Below, one piece after another: positions 16,988-27,016 of a DNA stretch of 64,000 nt (its first letter is position 1; each line of letters begins with the position of its first letter). The DNA is from Listeria farberi (lineage in GTDB: Bacteria; Bacillota; Bacilli; Lactobacillales; Listeriaceae). The DNA lies in contig NZ_JAARZJ010000003.1 of NCBI RefSeq assembly GCF_014229245.1, positions 1 to 64,000 of the forward strand. The letters are read 5' to 3'. Below the pieces are notes generated by a model. The model was not told the origin of the DNA and ran no database searches. It saw only the letters and a program-made list of their open reading frames with translations. A program made the position numbers and the translations under genes.

Positions 16988-19690
16988 ATGACTAATTGGA
17001 AAGAAAAAGCAAAAGCATCATTTCAGTTGAACGACAAAACGTATCATTATTACAAACTTAAAACCTTAGAAGAGGACAAGCTTACAAACATCGAGAAATT
17101 ACCTTATTCTGTACGTGTTTTGCTTGAATCGGTATTAAGACAAGCAGATGGCAGAGTAATTAAGGACTCACATGTAGAAGATTTAGCTCATTGGTCTAAA
17201 GATGGCAATGAAGGGGAAGTGCCATTCAAACCTGCCCGTGTTATTTTACAAGATTTCACAGGTGTTCCAGCAGTCGTTGATTTAGCTTCTTTACGTAAAG
17301 CAATGGCAGACCTTGGAGGCGATCCTGAAAAAATCAATCCGGAAATTCCGGTCGATTTAGTCGTCGATCACTCGGTGCAAGTGGATAGCTACGCGAATCC
17401 AGAAGCACTTAAAATCAACATGGAACTTGAATTCAAACGCAACATGGAACGTTACCAGTTTTTAAATTGGGCGCAAAAAGCATTTGATAACTACCGCGCT
17501 GTACCACCTGCAACAGGTATTGTTCACCAAGTTAACTTAGAGTATTTAGCAAACGTCGTCATTGCAAATGAAGTAGCAGACGGCGAATTTGTAGCGTTCC
17601 CAGATTCTCTTGTTGGAACAGATAGCCACACAACAATGATTAACGGTATTGGTGTTTTAGGTTGGGGTGTTGGAGGTATTGAAGCAGAAGCTGGCATGCT
17701 CGGTCAACCATCTTACTTTCCAATCCCAGAAGTTATTGGCGTAAAATTGCTAGGTGCACTACCAAACGGGGCAACTGCAACCGATTTTGCATTAAAAGTT
17801 ACCCAAGTTTTACGGGAACAAAAAGTAGTAGGTAAATTTGTGGAGTTTTACGGTCCAGGCGTTGCAACACTGCCACTTGCTGACCGTGCAACTGTTGCAA
17901 ATATGGCTCCAGAATACGGCGCAACTTGTGGCTTCTTCCCAGTGGATAAAGAAGCACTTAACTACTTAAAACTAACTGGCCGTGATAAAGAACAAATCGA
18001 ATTAGTAGAAGCTTATTTAGAAGCAAATGATTTATTTTTCACACCAGAAAAAGTGGAACCAAACTACACGCAAATCGTGGAAATCGATCTTTCTGCGATA
18101 GAGCCAAACTTGGCAGGACCAAAACGTCCACAAGATTTAATCCCACTTTCAAAAATGAAAGAAACATTCCGCGAATCGATTACTGCCAAAGCAGGCAACC
18201 AAGGTTTCGGTCTTGATAAATCAGCTTTAGAGAAAGAAGTCACTGTAACCTTTGGTAATGGAGATCAATCTACTATGAAGACTGGTTCCGTTGCCATTGC
18301 GGCGATTACAAGTTGTACGAACACTTCTAACCCATATGTTATGTTAAGCGCTGGTTTAGTTGCTAAAAAAGCAGTTGAAAAAGGCTTAGAAGTACCAAAA
18401 TTCGTAAAAACTTCCTTAGCACCTGGTTCCAAAGTCGTAACAGGCTACTTAGAAAAAGCGGGATTACTTCCATATTTAGAAAAACTTGGGTTTGACCTTG
18501 TTGGCTATGGTTGTACGACGTGTATCGGTAATTCTGGTCCATTAAAAAAAGAAATTGAAGAAGCAATACAAGACAGCGATTTGCTTGTTTCTGCGGTATT
18601 AAGTGGTAACCGTAACTTTGAAGGGCGTATTCATGCACTTGTGAAAGCAAACTTCCTAGCTTCACCACCACTAATCGTCGCCTATGCGCTTGCTGGGACA
18701 ACAAATGTCGACATGCTAACAGAACCAATCGGACGCGGTAATAATGGCGAAGAAGTCTTCTTAAATGATATTTGGCCAAGTTCCGAAGAAGTGAAGGCAC
18801 TAGTAGAAGAAACCGTAACACCAGAACTTTTCCGTGAACAATATGCTCATGTATTTGATGAAAACGAAGCTTGGAATGCGATCGAAACAACGGAAGACGC
18901 TTTGTACAAATGGGATGAAAATTCTACGTATATTGCCAACCCGCCATTCTTTGATAATTTAGCAAAAGAAGCTGGCAAAGTAGAAAGCTTATCTGGTCTC
19001 CGGGTTATTGGTAAATTTGGTGATTCTGTTACAACTGACCATATTTCACCAGCCGGAGCAATCGGTAAAGATACACCTGCTGGAAAATTCCTGCAAGAAC
19101 AAGGCGTGGCCATTCGCGATTTTAACTCTTATGGTTCTCGTCGTGGCCATCATGATGTGATGATGCGCGGGACATTTGCGAATATCCGTATCAAAAATCA
19201 AATCGCACCAGGTACAGAAGGTGGCTATACAACTTACTGGCCAACTGGCGAAGTGATGTCCATTTATGATGCATCTAGAAAATATATCGAAAATAATACT
19301 GGTTTAGTCATTCTTGCTGGCGACGATTACGGAATGGGATCTTCCCGTGACTGGGCTGCCAAAGGAACGAACTTGCTAGGAATTAAAACAGTTATTGCGA
19401 AAAGCTATGAACGGATTCATCGTTCTAACCTTGTCATGATGGGCGTTTTACCACTTCAGTTCCAACCAGGCGAAGACGCAGAAACACTTGGCTTAACTGG
19501 CTCAGAAAGTTTACAAGTGGAAATCGGTGAAGAGGTAGCGCCGAGAGATATTGTCAAAGTGACAGCTGTTCGCGAAGATGGCTCTAGCTTCACATTTGAT
19601 GCACTTGCGCGATTTGATTCAGAAGTAGAAATTGACTATTACCGTCATGGTGGAATTCTACCAATGGTCCTTCGTGGCAAATTAAAATAA
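16988..19690 (+). CDS. citB: aconitate hydratase (aconitase A)
   Basis: The true start is ATG 16988 after GAAGGAGG; an open frame upstream to 16856 covers the promoter. The 900-residue enzyme interconverts citrate and isocitrate. It has the iron-sulfur cysteines (SCTNTSNPY and [12 protein letters not shown]) and the C-terminal swivel domain ([16 protein letters not shown] with the active-site Ser-Arg). The sequence is typical of AcnA/IRP-like aconitase, which can also bind RNA when the cluster is lost. Citrate-dependent repression by CcpC is inferred from the operator. A terminator follows immediately. Confidence 0.97.
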   Translation: MTNWKEKAKASFQLNDKTYHYYKLKTLEEDKLTNIEKLPYSVRVLLESVLRQADGRVIKDSHVEDLAHWSKDGNEGEVPFKPARVILQDFTGVPAVVDLASLRKAMADLGGDPEKINPEIPVDLVVDHSVQVDSYANPEALKINMELEFKRNMERYQFLNWAQKAFDNYRAVPPATGIVHQVNLEYLANVVIANEVADGEFVAFPDSLVGTDSHTTMINGIGVLGWGVGGIEAEAGMLGQPSYFPIPEVIGVKLLGALPNGATATDFALKVTQVLREQKVVGKFVEFYGPGVATLPLADRATVANMAPEYGATCGFFPVDKEALNYLKLTGRDKEQIELVEAYLEANDLFFTPEKVEPNYTQIVEIDLSAIEPNLAGPKRPQDLIPLSKMKETFRESITAKAGNQGFGLDKSALEKEVTVTFGNGDQSTMKTGSVAIAAITSCTNTSNPYVMLSAGLVAKKAVEKGLEVPKFVKTSLAPGSKVVTGYLEKAGLLPYLEKLGFDLVGYGCTTCIGNSGPLKKEIEEAIQDSDLLVSAVLSGNRNFEGRIHALVKANFLASPPLIVAYALAGTTNVDMLTEPIGRGNNGEEVFLNDIWPSSEEVKALVEETVTPELFREQYAHVFDENEAWNAIETTEDALYKWDENSTYIANPPFFDNLAKEAGKVESLSGLRVIGKFGDSVTTDHISPAGAIGKDTPAGKFLQEQGVAIRDFNSYGSRRGHHDVMMRGTFANIRIKNQIAPGTEGGYTTYWPTGEVMSIYDASRKYIENNTGLVILAGDDYGMGSSRDWAAKGTNLLGIKTVIAKSYERIHRSNLVMMGVLPLQFQPGEDAETLGLTGSESLQVEIGEEVAPRDIVKVTAVREDGSSFTFDALARFDSEVEIDYYRHGGILPMVLRGKLK

Positions 19691-19696
19691 TTATCA

Positions 19697-19732
19697 AAAA
19701 AGAAGCGAACAATTAAGTTCGCTTCTTTTTAT
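19697..19732 (+). terminator. intrinsic terminator of the aconitase gene
   Basis: AAAAAGAAGCGAAC / GTTCGCTTCTTTTT with a short AT loop, 10 bases after the stop codon. Confidence 0.9.
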
Positions 19733-19738
19733 TTTCAC

Positions 19739-19767
19739 TTGCAAAAAGAGAACGTATGTTTTATGAT
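19739..19767 (+). promoter_or_regulatory. SOS promoter with LexA box for the tag operon
   Basis: TTGCAA (19739-19744) and TATGAT (19762-19767) are 17 bases apart. The spacer contains GAACGTATGTTT (19750-19761), one base off the LexA box GAAC-N4-GTTC. A repressor bound here would block the polymerase site. From memory, the tag region is listed in the L. monocytogenes SOS regulon. Confidence 0.7.
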
Positions 19768-19790
19768 TGGTAAATAGGAGGCTTGAGCGA

Positions 19791-20024
19791 ATGAGGTATC
19801 AAAAGATAAGTTTGGTTGTAACAGGAATAATTGCAGCTGCAGTTGGTTATCTTATTTTCAAAAGCGGCTACCACCCAGATGTTCCGAACTGGCTATTATT
19901 TTTATTTTTAGCATTAAGTATCGCAGTTGCAGTTAGTCAGTGGAAAGAGAGACGAATAATTTGGAGTTGTATTGGTTTGTTTGTGGCAGTTTTAATTAGT
20001 GTATATTACATTTTAACTATATAG
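19791..20024 (+). CDS. small SOS-associated membrane protein
   Basis: The ATG at 19791 is right after AGGAGG; the longer frame to 19767 overlaps the promoter. The 77-residue protein has three hydrophobic helices (about 8-25, 36-52, 57-75) and short basic loops, with no recognised family. It is the first gene in an operon with tag (12-base gap). With the LexA-like box in the promoter, it is probably made on DNA damage. No function can be assigned from sequence. Confidence 0.7.
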   Translation: MRYQKISLVVTGIIAAAVGYLIFKSGYHPDVPNWLLFLFLALSIAVAVSQWKERRIIWSCIGLFVAVLISVYYILTI

Positions 20025-20036
20025 GAGGAATTCCCT

Positions 20037-20618
20037 TTGTCTGAAGAATTACGTTGCCCTTGGTCAATAAATGATCCATTTGAGTTAGAATACCATGATA
20101 AAGAATGGTGTATCCCAAGTAAAGATGACACTTATTTATTTGAAATGCTAAATTTAGAAGGGGCGCAAGCTGGTTTGTCATGGAAATTAATTTTACATAA
20201 AAGAAAAGCCTATCAAGAAGCTTTTTTTCATTTTGATATTGATAAGTGCGCTCGGTTAACAGATGAAGATTTAGCGCGGATTGTTTCAGAAGCGGCCATT
20301 GTGAAGAACCGTTTAAAAGTCAAAGCAGTTCGCACCAATGCCCTAGCTACACAAAAAGTCCAAGCAGAATTTGGCTCATTCGCTAATCATATTTGGAGTT
20401 TTACAAATGGAGAGCGAGTCATTAATGAATGGCAGGGAATGGGAGAAGTTCCAGCTAAGACAGAACTATCCGAAAAAATAAGTAAGGATTTGAAGAAACG
20501 AGGCTTTAAGTTCGTTGGACCTGTGATTATCTATTCTTATTTACAAGCTATTGGCATTCTGGACGATCATTTGCGTTCATGTCCATTCCATACACTAAAT
20601 AGGGAGGCGATGAAATGA
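20037..20618 (+). CDS. tag: DNA-3-methyladenine glycosylase I
   Basis: The TTG start follows AGGAGGAA. The 193-residue protein has the Tag features: CPWSINDPFELEYHDKEW at the N terminus, the EGAQAGLSW segment lining the alkyl-base pocket, and the C-terminal HLRSCPFH. The cysteines and histidines at both ends would form the zinc snap. It removes 3-methyladenine from alkylated DNA. It lies in an operon with an upstream membrane protein and a downstream S66 peptidase (ATGA overlap). The LexA-like box suggests SOS induction rather than the Ada response. Confidence 0.93.
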   Translation: MSEELRCPWSINDPFELEYHDKEWCIPSKDDTYLFEMLNLEGAQAGLSWKLILHKRKAYQEAFFHFDIDKCARLTDEDLARIVSEAAIVKNRLKVKAVRTNALATQKVQAEFGSFANHIWSFTNGERVINEWQGMGEVPAKTELSEKISKDLKKRGFKFVGPVIIYSYLQAIGILDDHLRSCPFHTLNREAMK

Positions 20619-21592
20619 TGATTCCCGCAAAATTAAAACAAGGTGATGAAATTCGTATCATTGCTCCAAGTCGATCACTTGGTATACTAGCAGAAAATCA
20701 AGTTGATTTTGCTGTTAATCGCCTAAATGAGATGGGTTTTAAAGTCACTTTTGGAGAACATGTTTCAGAAATAGATTGTATGTTAAGCTCTAGTATTCAC
20801 TCAAGAGTAGCTGATATCCATGAAGCGTTCAATGATTCGAATGTGAGGGCGATTTTAACTGTTATCGGTGGTTTTAATAGCAATCAGTTATTACCATATT
20901 TAGACTATGATTTAATTGCTGAGAACCCTAAGATTTTTTGCGGATTCTCTGATATTACAGCGCTAGGAACGGCTATTTATACGCAAACCGAACTCGTTAC
21001 TTACTCTGGCGCTCATTTCTCTACCTTTTCAATGGAAAAGGGTCTAGACTATGTACTTGATTCATTTCACGCTTGCTTAGTAGATAAAGAACCATTTACG
21101 CTAACAGAAAGCACCTTGTGGAGTGATGATGAATGGTATTTGGATCAAGAGAATAGAGACTTTAGGCCCAATGAAGGATTAGTTGTTCTTCAAACAGGTG
21201 AAGCAGAAGGAACCATTATTGGCGGGAATCTCTGCACGCTTAATTTACTCCAAGGAACAGAATATATGCCTGATTTATCTGGTGCCATTTTATTTCTGGA
21301 AGATGATTTTATGACTATTCCAGAAACGTTTGATCGTGATTTGGAGTCGCTTCTTAATCAACCAGGTGCGGATGAAATAAAAGGTTTGGTCATTGGTCGC
21401 TTCCAAACAAAAACAGCAATGACGAGAGAGAAACTTGCTTTTATTATAGAAACAAAAACTGCTTTACAAAAAATTCCAGTTATTTCTGGTGCGGATTTTG
21501 GTCATACGCAACCACTTGCTACTTTCCCAATTGGCGGAACAGCAAGAATTGATACGAATGCAGTAAATAAAATTGAGATTATCAAACATTAA
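20615..21592 (+). CDS. S66-family LD-carboxypeptidase / MccF-like protein
   Basis: The ATG overlaps the tag stop codon. The 325-residue protein has the S66 serine peptidase layout: catalytic Ser112 in CGFSDITALGTA, an acidic segment LEDDFMTIPETFDRDLESL likely carrying the catalytic Glu, and His297 in SGADFGHTQPLATFPIG. S66 members either trim L,D-tetrapeptides from muropeptides (LdcA) or cleave microcin C-type compounds (MccF). The length and missing signal peptide fit a cytosolic enzyme. Placement in an SOS-type operon is unusual and may hint at detoxification or wall-recycling during stress. Confidence 0.82.
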   Translation: MMIPAKLKQGDEIRIIAPSRSLGILAENQVDFAVNRLNEMGFKVTFGEHVSEIDCMLSSSIHSRVADIHEAFNDSNVRAILTVIGGFNSNQLLPYLDYDLIAENPKIFCGFSDITALGTAIYTQTELVTYSGAHFSTFSMEKGLDYVLDSFHACLVDKEPFTLTESTLWSDDEWYLDQENRDFRPNEGLVVLQTGEAEGTIIGGNLCTLNLLQGTEYMPDLSGAILFLEDDFMTIPETFDRDLESLLNQPGADEIKGLVIGRFQTKTAMTREKLAFIIETKTALQKIPVISGADFGHTQPLATFPIGGTARIDTNAVNKIEIIKH

Positions 21593-21593
21593 G

Positions 21594-21630
21594 AAAGAGG
21601 TTGTCCGTTATGGACAACCTCTTTTTTGGA
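21594..21630 (+). terminator. bidirectional terminator between S66 gene and ABC-2 permease
   Basis: AAGAGGTTGTCC / GGACAACCTCTT with loop GTTAT, followed by a T-run on the plus strand and mirrored by A's on the other. It serves both convergent genes. Confidence 0.85.
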
Positions 21631-21631
21631 A

Positions 21632-22699
21632 TTAACTTAATGCGACATCTCGTTTTTTGAATATGAAGAAGGTAAAGAAAAGGATAATCGCTGTATATAC
21701 ACCTAAGCCAGCAATAATTTGCCAATCTGCTAAACCGCCAGCGATTTTTTGACCGCCAACTGTATCATTTAAGCTAAGCAAGTTGAAAATAATCCATTTC
21801 ATCCAGTCATATTTTTCGATAGCGAGTGGTAGTAGTTGACGAATAATTCCACCAGAGAATAGTACGCCGACACCAACACCAACTGCTAATGCTTGTGAAC
21901 GAACAACAGATGAGAAGAAGAATGCGATAGTTGCATACACGATCATCAGTAAGAAGTTTGTTCCAAGCAGCATCCAAGCATGATCCCACGCTGTCATTGC
22001 GCCTGTTGAAGGGGAGAGCGGCATGAAAATCGATTGCTTCGGAAGAATAAACGAGAAGATAAAACTAGCTAAGAATAGCGTGATGGAACTAATGATGCTA
22101 TAAACAATACACATAAAATATTTAGAGAAGAGAATTTGACTTCTAGAATAAGGTCGAGCAAGTAATAACTTAATTGTTCCGCCAGAAAACTCTGTTGCAA
22201 CAATAATACTTGCGACAATTACTACTAGCATCGTTGCGACTGCACCAGAGCTACCGAGTGATGCAAAGAAGTCAGCACTTGAAATTCCCGCTGTATTGCT
22301 AGCAGGTTTTTCATCTGCATCTACATAAGCTTGATAGAAATCAATTTGATTTTGAACTGATTCTTTTTCAGCTTTCGTTTGAGCAGCTTGTTTTTGGGTT
22401 TTTAAGTAAGCAACGGAATCTGTTAGTGATAGTGTTTCGGTTTTATAGGTTGGGTTACCATCTTTATCTGCTGAATTCCAATATTCCTCCTCACTAACCG
22501 GAGTTCCTTTATCATCGTAATAAGCTGTAATTCCAGCATTACTTGCATTGCCACCTTCAACGCCGCTTGTATCAATCTTACTTACGAAAAACATAAGTAG
22601 TGCCAACGCTAAAACTGCTGCAAATAAAACAATTTGCATAATCCAACTAGACTTTCTAGAAAATAATTTAGTAAATTCATTTTTTATTAATGCTATCAT
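21632..22699 (-). CDS. ABC-2 type transporter permease
   Basis: The 355-residue membrane protein starts MIALIKNEFTKLFSRKSSW, typical of YhcI/BcrB-like ABC-2 permeases. It has one N-terminal helix, a large extracellular loop (about residues 40-145) and five or more C-terminal helices. The ATG overlaps the end of the ATPase gene by 4 bases. Such pairs often export peptides or confer bacitracin or lantibiotic resistance, but no sensor kinase lies next to it, so the substrate is unknown. Confidence 0.87.
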   Translation of the reverse strand: MIALIKNEFTKLFSRKSSWIMQIVLFAAVLALALLMFFVSKIDTSGVEGGNASNAGITAYYDDKGTPVSEEEYWNSADKDGNPTYKTETLSLTDSVAYLKTQKQAAQTKAEKESVQNQIDFYQAYVDADEKPASNTAGISSADFFASLGSSGAVATMLVVIVASIIVATEFSGGTIKLLLARPYSRSQILFSKYFMCIVYSIISSITLFLASFIFSFILPKQSIFMPLSPSTGAMTAWDHAWMLLGTNFLLMIVYATIAFFFSSVVRSQALAVGVGVGVLFSGGIIRQLLPLAIEKYDWMKWIIFNLLSLNDTVGGQKIAGGLADWQIIAGLGVYTAIILFFTFFIFKKRDVALS

Positions 22700-23616
22700 G
22701 CTTTTACACCTCCGCCATTTGTTAATTCTAGGAATCGTTCTTCGAGGGAGGCTTGAAGTGGGACCATTTCCAATAAATCGATATTTGCTTGAATAATCGC
22801 GCGGGCAATTAAATGCACATCTTCATGAGCTACTTCAATTTTAAATAAATTTTCTTTTTCAGCAATAAGTTTTACTGGAAGTGTAGCAAGAACAGGTTTT
22901 GTTGCTTCCGAATCCGTGACTTTAAGTTGATAAACAGCCACGTGATTTTCAAGAACATCACTCATTTTTTCTGTATGAGTTAAGACGCCCTTATTGATAA
23001 TAGCAAAGCGATCGGTAATTTGTTGAATTTCGCTAAGCAAATGGCTAGAAATTAAAACAGAAGTACCGTTAGTTGCTAAATCACGAATTAAAGTTCTAAA
23101 TTCTGCCATCCCTTGTGGATCAAGTCCATTGGTTGGCTCATCTAAAATAAGTAGGGCGGGGTTGTGAAGTAAGGCTTGTGCAACGCCTAAACGTTGGCGC
23201 ATACCTAAGGAATATGTTTTTACTTTTTGATTGATGGCATCTGAAAGTTTTACAAGTTCTACAATTTCACGAATATGATCATCTGTAATATTTTTTTGGC
23301 TCATTCGTGCAAATTGCTTTAAGTTAGCCCATCCAGACATATACATATAAAATTCCGGATTTTCAATAATTGCTCCTACTTCAGAAATTGCAGCCTTAAA
23401 GTCGGTATCAATATTTTTACCATTAATATAAACTGTCCCTTCTGAGCGGCGAATTAAGCCTACAATTGAGCGGATAATAGTTGTTTTACCGGCGCCATTT
23501 GGACCAAGTAAGCCAAATACTTCTCCTTTATGTATGTCAAAGCTGATATCGTGGACAATGTTTTTTTGTCCGATTTTTTTCGTGACATGTTCTAATTTTA
23601 AAACTGTCTCAGTCAT
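22696..23616 (-). CDS. ABC transporter ATP-binding protein
   Basis: I place the start at ATG 23616 behind AAAAGGAGTGAG; the frame continues 8 codons further without a ribosome-binding site. The 306-residue ATPase has Walker A GPNGAGKTT, Q-loop, signature YSLGMRQRLG, Walker B LLILDEPTNGLDP and H-loop SSHLL. The C-terminal extension (about 220-306) is usual for drug/lantibiotic-type ATPases such as BcrA. It works with the downstream ABC-2 permease. Confidence 0.9.
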   Translation of the reverse strand: MTETVLKLEHVTKKIGQKNIVHDISFDIHKGEVFGLLGPNGAGKTTIIRSIVGLIRRSEGTVYINGKNIDTDFKAAISEVGAIIENPEFYMYMSGWANLKQFARMSQKNITDDHIREIVELVKLSDAINQKVKTYSLGMRQRLGVAQALLHNPALLILDEPTNGLDPQGMAEFRTLIRDLATNGTSVLISSHLLSEIQQITDRFAIINKGVLTHTEKMSDVLENHVAVYQLKVTDSEATKPVLATLPVKLIAEKENLFKIEVAHEDVHLIARAIIQANIDLLEMVPLQASLEERFLELTNGGGVKA

Positions 23617-23698
23617 GAACTCACTCCTTTTTTCTCTCACTACTAAAATTGTACTATTTTTTAGTTCTAATTACATTCGGCTAGAGGACGGGAAAAAA

Positions 23699-24127
23699 TC
23701 AGTCTTTAGTAGTAGACTCGTTTTCTAAGTTAAGATGCCAATCGATGCTATAATGATCAATAACTTTTGCGTATTTGGCATCCCAAAAAGTTTTTTGAAT
23801 AGGGATTTCAACGGTTCCTGTTTTAGAAAGTAGTACGAAAGCATGTACAAAACTTTCTTCAGTTTCAAAATTAACTGCAAGTGATAAACGATTTCCCGCA
23901 TCTGTTTCGCCTTCTAGTGTATCTGAGAAGTAAAACAAATCTTTATCGTCTTTCGTAAGCCTAGCATGAAGGATGCGTTCGCCTAATTTTTCATCTCCAG
24001 AGAATCCTTCCATCTCGTGAAAAAAACGAGTTTTTGTAATTTCTGCTTGAAACACTTTTTTATAAAATTCTAGCGATTCTTGGGCTTCCCCGTTAAAAGT
24101 GAAGTAGGGCACAGTTGCTCGTATCAT
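23699..24127 (-). CDS. VOC-superfamily (PhnB/YjdN-like) protein
   Basis: The 142-residue protein starts MIRATVPYFTFNGEAQESLEFYKKVF, the opening of the PhnB/3-demethylubiquinone methyltransferase-like branch of the vicinal oxygen chelate superfamily. It has two beta-alpha-beta-beta-beta modules. Members bind metals or small molecules and most have unknown function. A ribosome-binding site (GGAGTTGAT) precedes ATG. A TATAAT about 25 bases upstream on the minus strand suggests its own promoter. Confidence 0.75.
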   Translation of the reverse strand: MIRATVPYFTFNGEAQESLEFYKKVFQAEITKTRFFHEMEGFSGDEKLGERILHARLTKDDKDLFYFSDTLEGETDAGNRLSLAVNFETEESFVHAFVLLSKTGTVEIPIQKTFWDAKYAKVIDHYSIDWHLNLENESTTKD

Positions 24128-24173
24128 TAAATCAACTCCATTCTTGTTTCATTATACTAATTTTAGTACTAAA

Positions 24174-24212
24174 GCGAAAGCGCAAGCCCTGGGATGGACT
24201 TGCGCTTTCTTC
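24174..24212 (-). terminator. hairpin at the 3' end of adhE
   Basis: GAAAGCGCAAG (24176-24186) and its complement (24199-24209) form a strong stem, followed on the minus strand by a TTTAG tract rather than a pure T-run. Confidence 0.65.
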
Positions 24213-24250
24213 TAACTTTATATATTAATGGTGGACAAGTTAGCTAGTTT

Positions 24251-26851
24251 TTAGACACCTTTGTAAGCTTCGAGATAGATTTCTTTTAGTTCGCTTACAA
24301 GTGGTTGTTTAGGGTTGGCAGTAGTACATTGGTCCATGAATGCGCGATCTGCAAGTGTATCTACAACCGCATCCAAGTCTTTTTTAGCAACATTTTGTCC
24401 TTTAAGACTCATATCGATACCAACATCTTTACCAAGTTTAATGATTTCATCTACAAGTGATTTAACGCCTTCTTCTGTAGTTGCAGCAGGGAAGCCGATA
24501 ATACGAGAGATACGAGCATAATCTTCATCTGCACGGAAGCTTTCATATCTTGGGAATAACGCATGTTTTTTAGGTTTAAGTGCGTTATAACGGATAACAT
24601 GTGGCATAAGGATTGCATTCGCACGACCATGAGGAATGTGGAATTCAGGTCCAATTTTGTGTGCCAAGCTGTGGTTAATTCCTAGGAACGCATTCGCAAA
24701 TGCCATACCAGCTAGGGCAGAAGCATTATGCATTTTTTCACGCGCGTCAGGATCACCAGTAAGAACAGATTCACGTAAGTTTTCAAATACAAGTTCGATT
24801 GCACGGATAGATAATCCACGTGTATAATCGCTTGCCATTACGGATACATAAGATTCAATTGCATGAGTTAGAACGTCCATACCTGTATCAGCAGTAATGT
24901 GTGCTGGAACAGTAGTTACATATTGTGCATCGACAATCGCAACGTCTGGAGTTAATTCGTAGTCAGCAAGAGGGTATTTAATGTTGTTTTCTTTGTCTGT
25001 AATAACCGCAAATGGAGTTACTTCAGAACCTGTACCACTTGTTGTTGGAATTGCAACGAATTTCGCTTTTCCACCAAGTTTAGGATATTTGAAAGTACGT
25101 TTACGGATATCTAAGAATTTTTGTTTCAAGCCGAAGAATGAAGCTTCTGGGTGTTCATAGAATAACCACATACCTTTGGCAGCATCCATTGCGGAACCAC
25201 CACCAAGAGCGATAATTGTGTCGGGTTTGAAGTCTTTCATTAGTTCTGCACCTTTATAAACTGTTACGTCCGATGGATCTGGTTCAACGTCAGCAAATAC
25301 TTGGTAAGATACATCATTGCCACGTTTTTTCAGGTGTTCGATTACTACATCTACGTATTTGAATTGAACCATTCCTGGGTCAGTTACGATAAATACACGT
25401 TCAACGCCTTCCATTTTTTGAAGGTATTGAGTGGAATATTTTTCAAAGAAAATTTTTGGTGGAAGTTTGAACCATTGCATATTATTTCTCCGATCCGCGA
25501 TACGTTTAACGTTCAGCAAGTTAGTCGCACTTACATTTTGTGATACAGAGTTTTTACCATAAGATCCACAACCAAGTGTTAGGGAAGGGATGAAACCGTT
25601 ATAAATGTCACCGATACCGCCTTGAGCGCTTGGTGCATTTACGATGATACGGCAAGCTTTCATACGGATACCAAATGCTTTTTGAACTTCTTTATCAGTA
25701 GAGTGTATAACTGCTGAGTGTCCAAGTCCGCCGTATACTAACATTTCTTCACAACGATTGAATGCTTCTGCTTGGTTAGCAGCTTCGATAAATGCAAGAA
25801 CTGGGCTTAGTTTTTCGTGAGATAGTGGGTATTTGTCGCCAACACCTTTAATTTCAGCTACAAGGATTTTTGTATCTTCTGGAACTTTGAAGCCAGCTTG
25901 ATTTGCAATCCATGCAGGGGATTTACCAACTACATCTGGGTTAAGTGTTCCTTTTTCAGGGTTGATTACATAGCTTTCTAGTTTTTTGAATTCAGCGCCT
26001 TTTACGAAGTAGCATTTATTAGCTTCCATTTCTGCTTTTACTTCTTTAGCAACTTCTTTGTCCACGATAACTGCTTGTTCAGAAGCACAAATCATACCTT
26101 GGTCAAAAGATTTAGAAAGAATGATGTCATTAACAGAACGTTTGATTTTAGCTGTTTTGTCAATGTAAGCTGGTACGTTACCTGGTCCAACACCTAGTGC
26201 AGGTTTACCAGTAGAGTATGCTGATTTAACCATTCCAGCACCACCAGTTGCAAGTACAAGTGCAACTTTATCGTGGTTCATTAATTGTTTTGTTGCTTCT
26301 AGGGAAGGTTTTTCTACCCATTGAATACAATGTTCTGGTGCTCCAGCTGCAACTGCTGCATCGTAAACAACTTTTGCTGCTGCAGATGAACAACGTTGCG
26401 CACTTGGATGGAAAGCGAAGATGATTGGGTTACGTGTTTTGATTGCGATAATTGCTTTGAAAAGTGTTGTTGAAGTTGGGTTAGTTACTGGTGTAACCCC
26501 GGCAACTACTCCGACTGGTTCAGCAATTTCGATAACACCAGTTTGAGTATCTTCGTTAATAACTCCGACTGTTTTGTTATTTTTAATGTTGTTCCAAATA
26601 TATTCTGTTGCGAAGATATTTTTAATACATTTATCTTCGTATAATCCACGTCCTGTTTCTTCTACTGCTAATTTTGCAAGGGGCATATGTTGGTCAAGTC
26701 CGGCAAGCGCCATTGCGTGTACGATATTATCTACTTGTTCTTGGTTGTAACTTTCAAATGCTTTCAATGCTTTTTGTCCATTGTCTGCTAATCTGTCAAT
26801 CACTTTTTGAACTTCTAATACTTCTTGGGCCGCATTTTCTTTAATTGCCAT
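24251..26851 (-). CDS. adhE: bifunctional acetaldehyde-CoA / alcohol dehydrogenase (Listeria adhesion protein)
   Basis: The 866-residue protein fuses a CoA-acylating aldehyde dehydrogenase (about 1-445, catalytic Cys255 in MICASEQAV) with an iron-dependent alcohol dehydrogenase (about 455-866; GGGSAMDAAK cofactor loop, metal-binding His residues in NHSLAHKIGPEFHIPHGRAN). It reduces acetyl-CoA to ethanol and regenerates NAD+ in anaerobic growth. In Listeria the same protein (LAP, Lmo1634) is also described at the cell surface, binding host Hsp60; no signal peptide is seen here. A Rex-type operator just upstream of its promoter fits redox control. Confidence 0.96.
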   Translation of the reverse strand: MAIKENAAQEVLEVQKVIDRLADNGQKALKAFESYNQEQVDNIVHAMALAGLDQHMPLAKLAVEETGRGLYEDKCIKNIFATEYIWNNIKNNKTVGVINEDTQTGVIEIAEPVGVVAGVTPVTNPTSTTLFKAIIAIKTRNPIIFAFHPSAQRCSSAAAKVVYDAAVAAGAPEHCIQWVEKPSLEATKQLMNHDKVALVLATGGAGMVKSAYSTGKPALGVGPGNVPAYIDKTAKIKRSVNDIILSKSFDQGMICASEQAVIVDKEVAKEVKAEMEANKCYFVKGAEFKKLESYVINPEKGTLNPDVVGKSPAWIANQAGFKVPEDTKILVAEIKGVGDKYPLSHEKLSPVLAFIEAANQAEAFNRCEEMLVYGGLGHSAVIHSTDKEVQKAFGIRMKACRIIVNAPSAQGGIGDIYNGFIPSLTLGCGSYGKNSVSQNVSATNLLNVKRIADRRNNMQWFKLPPKIFFEKYSTQYLQKMEGVERVFIVTDPGMVQFKYVDVVIEHLKKRGNDVSYQVFADVEPDPSDVTVYKGAELMKDFKPDTIIALGGGSAMDAAKGMWLFYEHPEASFFGLKQKFLDIRKRTFKYPKLGGKAKFVAIPTTSGTGSEVTPFAVITDKENNIKYPLADYELTPDVAIVDAQYVTTVPAHITADTGMDVLTHAIESYVSVMASDYTRGLSIRAIELVFENLRESVLTGDPDAREKMHNASALAGMAFANAFLGINHSLAHKIGPEFHIPHGRANAILMPHVIRYNALKPKKHALFPRYESFRADEDYARISRIIGFPAATTEEGVKSLVDEIIKLGKDVGIDMSLKGQNVAKKDLDAVVDTLADRAFMDQCTTANPKQPLVSELKEIYLEAYKGV

Positions 26852-26981
26852 TTTCCAGAACCTCCTAATATTTGTTCGGGACTTAAAATGTCCATAGTAG
26901 ACTTTTAACGTCCCTGATAATCCAAAAAAATTTGGCTTGTTGCTTTGCCGTATTCTTCTGTTTTATTTGATTACACCGTTA

Positions 26982-27009
26982 GTATAATCCATCAATAAAA
27001 GTTTGTCCA
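26982..27009 (-). promoter_or_regulatory. SigA promoter of adhE
   Basis: On the minus strand TGGACA (27009-27004), a 16-base spacer and TATACT (26987-26982) form a good promoter, with about 125 bases of leader before the adhE ATG. Confidence 0.65.
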
Positions 27010-27016
27010 GTGTTTC

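Noticed and set aside
18363-18890. 175-codon minus-strand frame inside the aconitase gene
   Set aside because: Leu/Arg/His-rich antisense shadow of a strongly conserved enzyme gene; no ribosome-binding site.
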